From contig CALMVM010000133.1 of NCBI GenBank assembly GCA_937873255.1, positions 1 through 6,290 on the forward strand: 6,290 nt of DNA. Reading direction: 5' to 3'. This DNA is from an uncultured Verrucomicrobiota bacterium (lineage in GTDB: Bacteria > Verrucomicrobiota > Verrucomicrobiia > Chthoniobacterales > SZAS-18). Of this stretch, positions 1-5,804 are shown in pieces (position 1 is the first letter of the stretch; every line of letters starts with the position of its first letter). The notes below the pieces were generated by a model. That model worked only from the letters and a program-made list of their open reading frames with translations. It had not been told where the DNA came from and did no database searches. Both the position numbers and the translations under genes were made by a program.

Positions 1-1917
1 GCGGAGGCGGTGGTGTTCGCCATGCTGGCTTCCTACATCCTCTCACGGACCATCGTGCCGACCCTGGTGCAGTATTTCCAGAGCGGGCGCGAGGGCGAGT
101 TGCATGGCCACGGGGGCGCGCCGCGCGGGTTTTTCGGCAGGCTCCAGGCGGGATTTGAAAACGGGTTCACGCGCTTCCGCAACTGGTACGGCCGCCGGTT
201 GGAGGGCGCGCTGGCGATGCGTTGGACGTTCGTGCTCGGGTTCCTGGCGATCTGCCTGCTCTCGGCGGGGCTCCTATTCACGGTTGGCAACGATTTCTTC
301 CCGAGCGTGGACGCCGGGCAATTCCGCCTGCACATGCGCGCTCGCACGGCCACTCGCATCGAGGAAACGGCGAACTCGGCCGATCAGGTCGAGCAATTCA
401 TCCGCACGCAAATCCCGGCGGCGGAGATCAACACGATCCTCGACAACATCGGCCTGCCCTATAGCGGCATCAATACGTCCTACGCCAACAACGGCACCAT
501 CGGCACCGCCGACGTGGAGATCCTGTGTTCGCTCGACGAGAAGCACCACGGCCCGACGGCAGGGTACGTCGCCAAGCTGCGCCGGGAACTGCCCAAGAAA
601 TTCCCGGGCATCGAGTTCTTTTTCCAGCCCGCCGACATCGTCAGCCAGATCTTGAATTTCGGCATCAGCGCACCCATCGACATCCAGTTCATCGGCCGCG
701 ACGTGGACGGCAACCTCGCCGTCGCCAAGGAATTGGCCGAACGCGTCCGCTCCGTGCCCGGCGCGGTGGATTCGCACATTTATCAACTTTTCAACCAGCC
801 CAAGATCGACCTGAAGGTGGACCGCTCGAAGGCCAACCAACTCGGCCTGACGGAGCGCGACGTGGCGAACAGTCTGCTCACCTCGCTGAGCAACAGTTTC
901 CAGGTCTCGCCGTCGTTCTTTTTGAACAACACGAACCACATCGTCTACAACCTCGCCGCGTCGGCCCCACAGTACCGCGTCGAGACCCTGGACAACCTCC
1001 TCGACCTACCAATCACCAGCGCGAATGGCGCGCCCAACCAACTGCTCGTCAACCTGGCGAACCTCGACCGCAGCACCGGCCCGGCCGTGCGCTCGACCTA
1101 TAACCTGAACCCGGTCATCGACATCCTGTGCAGCGTGCAAGGCCGCGACCTCGGCGGCGTCTCGGCGGACATCAACCGGATCGTCAACGAGTTTTCGCCG
1201 ACCCTGCCGTGGTACAAGGCCATGCTGCCGTACCAGGATTGGATCGCGGCGCACGTGCCCGGCTGCGCGGACCTCTTCAAGCTGCCGCCATCCAAATTGC
1301 CGCGCGGCACCGTGCTCGAAATCCGCGGGCAGGTGAAGACGATGCACGCGTCGTTCGTGGGTCTCGCGGGTGGGCTGGTGGGCGCGGTGATCCTCGTTTA
1401 CCTGCTCATCGTCGTGAACTTCCAATCGTGGACCGACCCGTTCATCATCCTGACGGGTCTGCCGGGGGCGCTGGCGGGGATTTCGTGGATGTTATTTCTG
1501 ACCGGCACGACGATCAGCGTGCCGGCGTTGATGGGGGCGATCATGTGCGTGGGCGTGGCGACCTCCAACTCGATCCTCGTCGTGACGTTCGCCCGCGAGC
1601 AACTGGACGAACACGGCGACGCGTTCCGCGCGGCGCTGGAGGCGGGGCGCACGCGGCTGCGGCCAGTCATCATGACCGCACTCGCCATGATGATCGGCAT
1701 GGTGCCGATGAGTCTCGGCCTCGGCGAGGGCGGCGAACAAAACGCCCCGCTGGGCCGCGCGGTCATCGGCGGGTTGACGGTTTCCACGATTGCGACGCTG
1801 TTTTTCGTGCCGGTAATCTTCGCGCTGATCCGCAGCCGCACCACGAAGAAAACCGTGCCCGTTCCCCTTCCGTCAGACGATACCGCGCACCGTCCCGAGC
1901 CCGCGCTCGCGCATTGA
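1..1917 (+). CDS. RND-family efflux transporter permease, C-terminal part (5' end outside window)
   Basis: This is the inner-membrane, proton-driven pump of a tripartite efflux system. The reading frame is open from base 1, so the start lies upstream; about 638 residues of a usual 1,000-1,100 are visible. It opens with the end of a transmembrane helix (bases ~10-63, 'VFAMLASYILSRT', the TM6 position). After a basic cytoplasmic linker comes TM7 (~217-282), then the family hallmark 'GNDFFPSVDAGQ' (~286-321), the second periplasmic porter/docking region (~300-1345), and a five-helix block TM8-TM12 (~1350-1840). That block includes 'MGAIMCVGVATSNSILVV' and 'NAPLGRAVIGGL', typical of RND permeases. 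The second half is therefore complete; the TM4 proton-relay aspartates would be in the missing half. At the AcrB Lys940 position ('SAKNAIL' in AcrB) this protein reads 'ATSNSIL', with Ser. A stretch of ~30-35 extra residues lies just before TM8. The adaptor gene follows by 31 bases. Family assignment is firm; substrate (drug, metal, lipid) cannot be read from this part. Confidence 0.96.
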   Translation, partial: AEAVVFAMLASYILSRTIVPTLVQYFQSGREGELHGHGGAPRGFFGRLQAGFENGFTRFRNWYGRRLEGALAMRWTFVLGFLAICLLSAGLLFTVGNDFFPSVDAGQFRLHMRARTATRIEETANSADQVEQFIRTQIPAAEINTILDNIGLPYSGINTSYANNGTIGTADVEILCSLDEKHHGPTAGYVAKLRRELPKKFPGIEFFFQPADIVSQILNFGISAPIDIQFIGRDVDGNLAVAKELAERVRSVPGAVDSHIYQLFNQPKIDLKVDRSKANQLGLTERDVANSLLTSLSNSFQVSPSFFLNNTNHIVYNLAASAPQYRVETLDNLLDLPITSANGAPNQLLVNLANLDRSTGPAVRSTYNLNPVIDILCSVQGRDLGGVSADINRIVNEFSPTLPWYKAMLPYQDWIAAHVPGCADLFKLPPSKLPRGTVLEIRGQVKTMHASFVGLAGGLVGAVILVYLLIVVNFQSWTDPFIILTGLPGALAGISWMLFLTGTTISVPALMGAIMCVGVATSNSILVVTFAREQLDEHGDAFRAALEAGRTRLRPVIMTALAMMIGMVPMSLGLGEGGEQNAPLGRAVIGGLTVSTIATLFFVPVIFALIRSRTTKKTVPVPLPSDDTAHRPEPALAH

Positions 1918-1948
1918 GCCCCTGTCTCGCGTCACCATCCTTCCCACC

Positions 1949-3202
1949 ATGAAAGCCGCCACGGACGACACCCGCCACGAAGAACCACCCGCCCTGCCGG
2001 ACGAACAACGACCCGACCCGGCGGCGGAGGCGGAAGGCCGCCGCCCGTCCACGCCTCCGCCAGAGCATCGTTCGGGCGCGGGCAAATGGGTGGCGCTGTT
2101 CGCGGTCCTCGCGCTGATGGCCGTCGCGGCGCTGTTGTGGATGCGCTCGGGCGAGCACGGGAAACTCACCGAAACGACGCGCGACCTCGCGCAAAACCGC
2201 GTCATCTTCACGCATCCCTCCGCCGGCCAGACGGAGAGTGAGATCGTGCTGCCCGGCAACCTCCAGGCGTTCAACGAGGCGTCCATTTTCGCGCGCACCA
2301 ACGGCTACCTGAAGGCGTGGCACGTGGACATCGGCGCGAAGGTCACCGAGGGTCAGGTGCTCGCCGAAATCGAAGCGCCCGACGTGGACGCGCAGTTGCG
2401 ACAGGCGTCGGCCTCGCTCGCGCAGGCGAGGTCCAACCTCGAAATCGCCAACCTCAATTTCGCGCGCCAGAAAGACCTCCTCGAAAAGAAGGTCGCCAGC
2501 CAGCAGGAGTTCGACCAGAACCGCACGAACGTCGATGCGATGAGGGCGTCCGTGCAGGCCGGCGAGGCCAACGTGCAAAACCTCACCGCGCAGAAGGATT
2601 TTCAATCCCTAAAGGCCCCCTTCGCGGGCATCGTCACCAAACGCAGCACCGACGTGGGCGCGTTGATCAGCGCCGCCAACGGGCAGGAACTCTTCCGGAT
2701 CGCGCGCACGGACACGCTGCGGGTCAATGTGTACGTCCCGCAGGCGTACGCGGCAAAGGTGAGGGAAGGCGCGACGGCGTTCCTCGTGTTCGCGGAGTTT
2801 CCGGGCGAAAAAATCCAGGGCAAGGTCGCGCACATCGCCGGGGCGATTGATCCGGCCACGCGCACGCTCCAGACCGAGATCCAGGTGGACAACAAGGACA
2901 GCCGGCTATTTCCGGGATCGTTTGCGAACGCGCACCTGCTACTGCCGTTGCAAAAAGCCCCGACGGTCGTGCCGGTGAACACGCTGCTTTTCCGCAAGGA
3001 AGGCTTGCAGGTCGCGGTCGTGGACAAGGACAATATCGTTCGTCTGCGGAAAGTGACGATTGGGCAGGACTTTGGCGCGACCCTGGAAGTGCTCAGCGGC
3101 GTCGCGCGGGAGGACCGCATCGTCGTCAACCCGTCCGATTCGCTGCAAGACGGCACGAAAGTCGAAGCGACCGAACAGCCGGCGGCGGCGAAGGATAAAT
3201 AG
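1949..3202 (+). CDS. Efflux RND transporter periplasmic adaptor subunit (HlyD/MFP family)
   Basis: Membrane-fusion/adaptor protein that would bridge the RND permease just upstream to an outer-membrane channel. The 417 residues are within family range. In order: a hydrophilic Pro/Glu/Arg-rich cytoplasmic tail (1-46); one transmembrane anchor (~47-65, 'WVALFAVLALMAVAALLW'), with no lipobox cysteine, so anchored by the helix; first half of the barrel-sandwich (lipoyl-like) domain (~98-143, 'GYLKAWHVDIGAKVTEGQVL'); a helical hairpin rich in Gln/Ala/Asn (~145-216); second lipoyl half (~218-252, 'LKAPFAGIVTKRSTDVGALI'); a beta-barrel domain (~255-335, including 'IDPATRTLQTEI'); and a membrane-proximal domain to the end. 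The ATG start keeps the whole anchor. No purine-rich Shine-Dalgarno precedes it, so translation may be coupled to the permease, whose stop is 31 bases away. Permease-before-adaptor is the reverse of the common acrAB order. No outer-membrane factor gene follows; it may be upstream or unlinked. Confidence 0.95.
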   Translation: MKAATDDTRHEEPPALPDEQRPDPAAEAEGRRPSTPPPEHRSGAGKWVALFAVLALMAVAALLWMRSGEHGKLTETTRDLAQNRVIFTHPSAGQTESEIVLPGNLQAFNEASIFARTNGYLKAWHVDIGAKVTEGQVLAEIEAPDVDAQLRQASASLAQARSNLEIANLNFARQKDLLEKKVASQQEFDQNRTNVDAMRASVQAGEANVQNLTAQKDFQSLKAPFAGIVTKRSTDVGALISAANGQELFRIARTDTLRVNVYVPQAYAAKVREGATAFLVFAEFPGEKIQGKVAHIAGAIDPATRTLQTEIQVDNKDSRLFPGSFANAHLLLPLQKAPTVVPVNTLLFRKEGLQVAVVDKDNIVRLRKVTIGQDFGATLEVLSGVAREDRIVVNPSDSLQDGTKVEATEQPAAAKDK

Positions 3203-3212
3203 CGTTGCATCC

Positions 3213-3228
3213 CGCCGCGCCAGCGGCG
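3213..3228. terminator. Short GC-rich hairpin after the adaptor gene, possible weak terminator
   Basis: CGCCGC and GCGGCG form a 6-bp stem around the 4-base loop GCCA, starting 10 bases after the adaptor stop codon. There is no T-run on either side, so it is not a classical intrinsic terminator. A comparable small palindrome (GCGCC, loop TGC, GGCGC) lies on the other side of the long inverted repeat at 3360-3372, inside the aroE end. The pair may therefore be terminal structures of the repeat element rather than a terminator. Confidence 0.3.
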
Positions 3229-3231
3229 TCC

Positions 3232-3355
3232 AAACCGACTGGTAGGGAACGCTCTCCGAGCGGTTCGTAGATTTCTGACAGGACGCAACGCGTGTGCAAC
3301 GCGCATTCCAGAAACATCACGGACCGCTCGGAGAGCGTTCCCTACCAGTCGGTTT
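3232..3355. repeat. Perfect 33-bp inverted repeat with 58-base spacer between convergent genes
   Basis: The left arm (3232-3264, beginning AAACCGACTGGTAGGGAACG) is exactly reverse-complementary to the right arm (3323-3355). Past one mismatch (3265/3322) three more bases pair inwards (3266-3268 with 3319-3321), and a further imperfect match is seen at 3272-3277 (TTTCTG) against 3309-3314 (CAGAAA). Outside the arms a partial match continues: GCGCC..GGCG near 3218-3228 resembles the reverse complement of 3360-3372. The spacer holds a direct repeat of GCAACGCG (3285-3292 and 3296-3303). The right arm overlaps the last codons of aroE, giving Thr-Asp-Trp-stop on the minus strand. As RNA the structure would be a very long hairpin read by both converging transcripts, so it may end or insulate them. 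No transposase or obvious target-site duplication is seen. The form suggests a dispersed palindromic (REP- or MITE-like) element, which I infer and cannot test from one copy. Confidence 0.9.
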
Positions 3356-4322
3356 CGATGCGCCTGCGGCGCAGTGTGGTAAGGGACGCCCCATCACCCC
3401 CGGTTAGCCCCCGGCGCATCGCCTCGACCGGTGCGGTCCCGCCGAACCAGTGCTCGAACGACAACACTCCCTGGTGCAGCAGCAGTGACAGGCCGCCAAC
3501 GGTTTGCGCCCCGGCGCGTCGCGCGGCCTCGATGAGCGGCGTTGCAAGGCCCGACGCACGGTAAACCGTGTCAAAAACACGTAGACCCTCCGGGACGGCC
3601 GACACGGGAAGTGGTGATTCGTCCCCGTCGCGCAATCCCACGGACGAGGCGTTGACCACGAGATCGACGCTCGCCAACACTCCGGCGTCGGCGGCATACG
3701 TCCACGGGAGGGTCTCCAGTTCGCACGAGCTTCCGGTAGATCGTTCTGCCAATGCCGCCACCAGGTCGCGCGCTTTTTCCGGCGTGCGGTTGACCAGCAC
3801 GAGACGCTGGCATCCTTCGAGAATGCACTGCGCCGCCAACGCACGCCCCGCACCGCCGGCCGCGCCGAGGATCAACACGCGCGCGCCGGCCAGTTCCAGC
3901 CCGAACTCCGCGCGCACCGCGCGCACGAAACCGGGGCCGTCGGTGTTGAACCCGCGCAGCGACCCATCGGCCTCCACGCGCACCGTGTTCACCGCGCCGA
4001 GCCGCGCGGCGTGTGGGTCCACCGCGTCGAGCAACGGCAACGCGGCGGTCTTGTGAGGAATCGTCAGGTTGACCCCGATCAATCCCGCCCGCGCAATGAG
4101 CGCGAGCGCTCCGGCGAGTTCGTCCGGCCGGACGTGAACGCGGGTGTAACGCGCGTGAATGCCGCGAGCCAGGAGCGCGGCGTTGTGCATCGGCGGAGAC
4201 ACCGAATGCGCCACCGGATCACCGAACACCGCCAACCGCAACGGCTGCCGACCGTGCGTGGTCACGGCCGGCCAATCCTTCAGATCTTCGGCGTGGTAGA
4301 CGCTGTGTTCGGACGGCGGCAC
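3342..4322 (-). CDS. aroE: Shikimate dehydrogenase (NADP-dependent), AroE
   Basis: Reduces 3-dehydroshikimate to shikimate with NADPH in the cytoplasmic chorismate pathway. The 326 residues exceed the usual 270-290. Shikimate-binding 'SVSPPMHN' is at 40-47; 'NLTIPHK' ends in the catalytic Lys91; 'NTD' (126-128) supplies the catalytic Asp128. The glycine-rich NADP loop 'GAAGGAGRA' is at 153-161, and 'NRT' (178-180) is the usual NADP-phosphate contact. 'VVNASSVGL' (~222-230) and 'GGLSLLLHQG' (276-285) with the conserved Gln284 complete the family set, so the enzyme looks active. The start is GTG at 4320-4322, with GGAG five bases upstream; an internal GTG at Val20 is a weaker alternative. There are two extensions: ~28 N-terminal residues before 'LRLAVFGDP', and a basic tail (~307-326, 'TTLRRRRIETDW') past the normal C-terminus, the last codons of which lie in the inverted repeat. 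It follows gltX by 18 bases and is probably cotranscribed with it. Confidence 0.95.
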   Translation of the reverse strand: MPPSEHSVYHAEDLKDWPAVTTHGRQPLRLAVFGDPVAHSVSPPMHNAALLARGIHARYTRVHVRPDELAGALALIARAGLIGVNLTIPHKTAALPLLDAVDPHAARLGAVNTVRVEADGSLRGFNTDGPGFVRAVRAEFGLELAGARVLILGAAGGAGRALAAQCILEGCQRLVLVNRTPEKARDLVAALAERSTGSSCELETLPWTYAADAGVLASVDLVVNASSVGLRDGDESPLPVSAVPEGLRVFDTVYRASGLATPLIEAARRAGAQTVGGLSLLLHQGVLSFEHWFGGTAPVEAMRRGLTGGDGASLTTLRRRRIETDW

Positions 4323-4327
4323 GCGAT

Positions 4328-4331
4328 CTCC
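4328..4331 (-). promoter_or_regulatory. Ribosome binding site that fixes the GTG start of aroE
   Basis: On the minus strand GGAG lies five bases before the GTG start codon, inside the 18-base gap after the gltX stop. It supports the upstream GTG over the in-frame GTG at residue 20, and so supports the N-terminal extension being translated. Confidence 0.6.
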
Positions 4332-4340
4332 GGTAAACCG

Positions 4341-5696
4341 CTAAGCTTTTTCCGCTGCCGCACGCAGACGCACGAGCACTTTTTCCTTCCCCAGAATCGA
4401 TAGCATGTGGTACAGGCTCGGCCCCACCGACCGGCCGCTCGCGGCGACGCGCGCGGGGTGGATGAAGACGGCTGTCTTCACCCCGGCATCGGCGGCGAGC
4501 GTCTTGAACGCGCCTTCCAGCGTCGCGGCATCCCAACTCTCAGGCGCGATGTTTTCCAGGTGCGCGGCCAACTGGCGCAGGCGCTCGCCGGCCCCGGCGG
4601 CGCGCAGGGTTTTGGCGACGGCTTCCTCGTCGAACGGGAAATCGTCCGTGAAAAAATACGCCGTCCACGCCGGCACGTCCTTGAGCAGCTTGACCTTTTC
4701 CTTCACCGACGCGAGGACGTGGTCGAGGTAATCGTTCGTGAACCCGCCGATGGGTAAGCCCGCGCGTTCCATCACGGGCATGCACAGCGCGCGGAAGCGC
4801 TCCAGGCTCATTTCGTGGACGTACTGGCCGTTGAGCCAGAAACACTTGTCGGTGTCGAACGCGGCGTTGCGGCGGTTGATCTTGTCCAGCTCGAAAAGCG
4901 AGATGACCTCGCCCATGTCGAGTTTCTCGCGGTTGTCCTTGGGCGACCAACCGAGCAGGCAAAGGTAGTTGGCGACGGCCTCGGGCGCGTAGCCCTCGTC
5001 GATGTACTGCTGCACACTCGCGCCCTGGTCGCGCTTGCTCATCTTGCCGCCGGAACGGTTCAGGATGAGCGGGATGTGGGCGTACTTCGGAGGCGTCGCG
5101 CCGAGTGCCTGACAAAGCTCAATGTGCTTGGGCGTGTTGGAAAGATGGTCCTCGCCGCGAATGACGTGCGTGATGCCCATCTCAATGTCGTCCACGACGT
5201 TGACGAAATGAAAAATCCACGAGCCGTCCGGGCGGCGGATGGTCGGGTCGGGCTCCAGGTCACCGAGCGGATTGATGGGCTTCGAGCGGTCCACCTCGAC
5301 GCGTCCGCACACGAGGTCTTCCATGACGATGAGCTGGCGTGGAGCTTTGAAACGGGTCGCGCCTTTTTCGTCCAGATACACCTTCCCGGCGGCTTCCAGT
5401 TTGGCGAGATAGTTCACGTAGACGGCGTCGCGCTCGCTCTGAAAATACGGTCCGCAATCGCCGCCGATGCCGGGGCCCTCGTCCCAGTCTAGGCCGAGCC
5501 ACTTGAGGCCGTCGTAGATGACCTGCACGGCCTCGACGGTGTTGCGCGCCTTGTCGGTGTCCTCAATGCGCAGGATGAATTTGCCGCCCGTGTGCCGGGC
5601 GTAGAGCCAGTTGAAAAGCGCGGTGCGCGCCCCGCCGACGTGCAGGAAGCCGGTGGGCGAGGGGGCGAAACGGACACGGACGGGCGACGGACTCAT
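4341..5696 (-). CDS. gltX: Glutamate--tRNA ligase (glutamyl-tRNA synthetase)
   Basis: Class I synthetase that charges tRNA(Glu) with glutamate in the cytoplasm. From the ATG the protein has 451 residues. It begins 'VRVRFAPSPTG'; the HIGH-type signature is 'HVGG' (19-22), followed by 'RTALFNWLYA' and 'LRIEDTD' (42-48). 'THVIRGEDHLSNT' (176-188) and the KMSKR loop (218-222) complete the active site. The rest is the helical anticodon-binding region. The segment between 'AAGKVYL' (~108) and 'RFKAP' (~115), where many GluRS carry a CxC..C zinc-binding insert of some 40 residues, is only a few residues long here and has no cysteines. The signatures 'HFVNVVDD' and 'GWSPKDNRE' fit a Verrucomicrobia-like branch as I remember it. 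An in-frame TTG three codons upstream is possible, but the ATG directly before the conserved N-terminus is preferred. No clear Shine-Dalgarno is seen. Whether it also charges tRNA(Gln) cannot be judged here. First gene of the likely gltX-aroE operon. Confidence 0.97.
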   Translation of the reverse strand: MSPSPVRVRFAPSPTGFLHVGGARTALFNWLYARHTGGKFILRIEDTDKARNTVEAVQVIYDGLKWLGLDWDEGPGIGGDCGPYFQSERDAVYVNYLAKLEAAGKVYLDEKGATRFKAPRQLIVMEDLVCGRVEVDRSKPINPLGDLEPDPTIRRPDGSWIFHFVNVVDDIEMGITHVIRGEDHLSNTPKHIELCQALGATPPKYAHIPLILNRSGGKMSKRDQGASVQQYIDEGYAPEAVANYLCLLGWSPKDNREKLDMGEVISLFELDKINRRNAAFDTDKCFWLNGQYVHEMSLERFRALCMPVMERAGLPIGGFTNDYLDHVLASVKEKVKLLKDVPAWTAYFFTDDFPFDEEAVAKTLRAAGAGERLRQLAAHLENIAPESWDAATLEGAFKTLAADAGVKTAVFIHPARVAASGRSVGPSLYHMLSILGKEKVLVRLRAAAEKA

Positions 5697-5804
5697 AAGC
5701 GGCAAAAACGAACGACGGGTTGGACGCGCAACTTGGCGCAGAATTTACCCGCCCGCAATTTCCGAAGTTGCAGCCCCCCGCCGGTCCGGCGGACGTTGGA
5801 GCCC
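5697..5804. promoter_or_regulatory. Divergent intergenic region, presumed promoters for gltX and the class V enzyme
   Basis: These 108 bases separate two divergent genes, so both promoters are expected here. The middle (about 5735-5765) is the most AT-rich part. On the plus strand TTGGAC (5720-5725) sits 16 bases before AATTTA (5742-5747), a poor -35/-10 pair. On the minus strand TAAATT (complement of 5742-5747) matches 4 of 6 bases of a -10 box but has no good -35. These are suggestions only; the region's role is inferred from gene orientation. Confidence 0.35.
5778..5792. repeat. 15-bp perfect palindrome in the leader of the class V enzyme
   Basis: CCGCCGG and CCGGCGG are exact reverse complements around a single T at 5785. 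The site lies 12 bases before the ATG at 5805 and just ahead of the GGAG at 5798. It could be a small operator, or in RNA a five-pair hairpin with a GGUCC loop next to the ribosome site. In GC-rich DNA such a palindrome can also arise by chance, so function is not claimed. Confidence 0.5.

Noticed and set aside
2317..2850. Plus-strand frame inside the adaptor gene, and similar long frames inside the permease (274-939, 1128-1952)
   Set aside because: Low-complexity Arg/Gly/Ala translations shadowing clear RND and HlyD domains; no independent start signal or motif.
3060..3245. Small plus-strand frame ending in the left arm of the repeat
   Set aside because: Overlaps the adaptor 3' end out of frame; basic low-complexity peptide. 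Its TDW ending is just the repeat sequence.
3203..3341. Possible CRISPR or small-RNA gene in the intergenic region
   Set aside because: There is one inverted pair, not an array of direct repeats with unique spacers. No promoter or T-run supports an RNA gene.
3292..3564. Plus-strand frame starting in the spacer of the inverted repeat and running antisense to aroE
   Set aside because: No recognisable motif, and most of it is antisense to a conserved enzyme. Its N-terminus is only the repeat arm translated.
5697..5705. Extension of gltX to an upstream TTG codon
   Set aside because: It adds only three residues before the ATG that directly precedes the conserved N-terminus, and there is no ribosome site favouring TTG.
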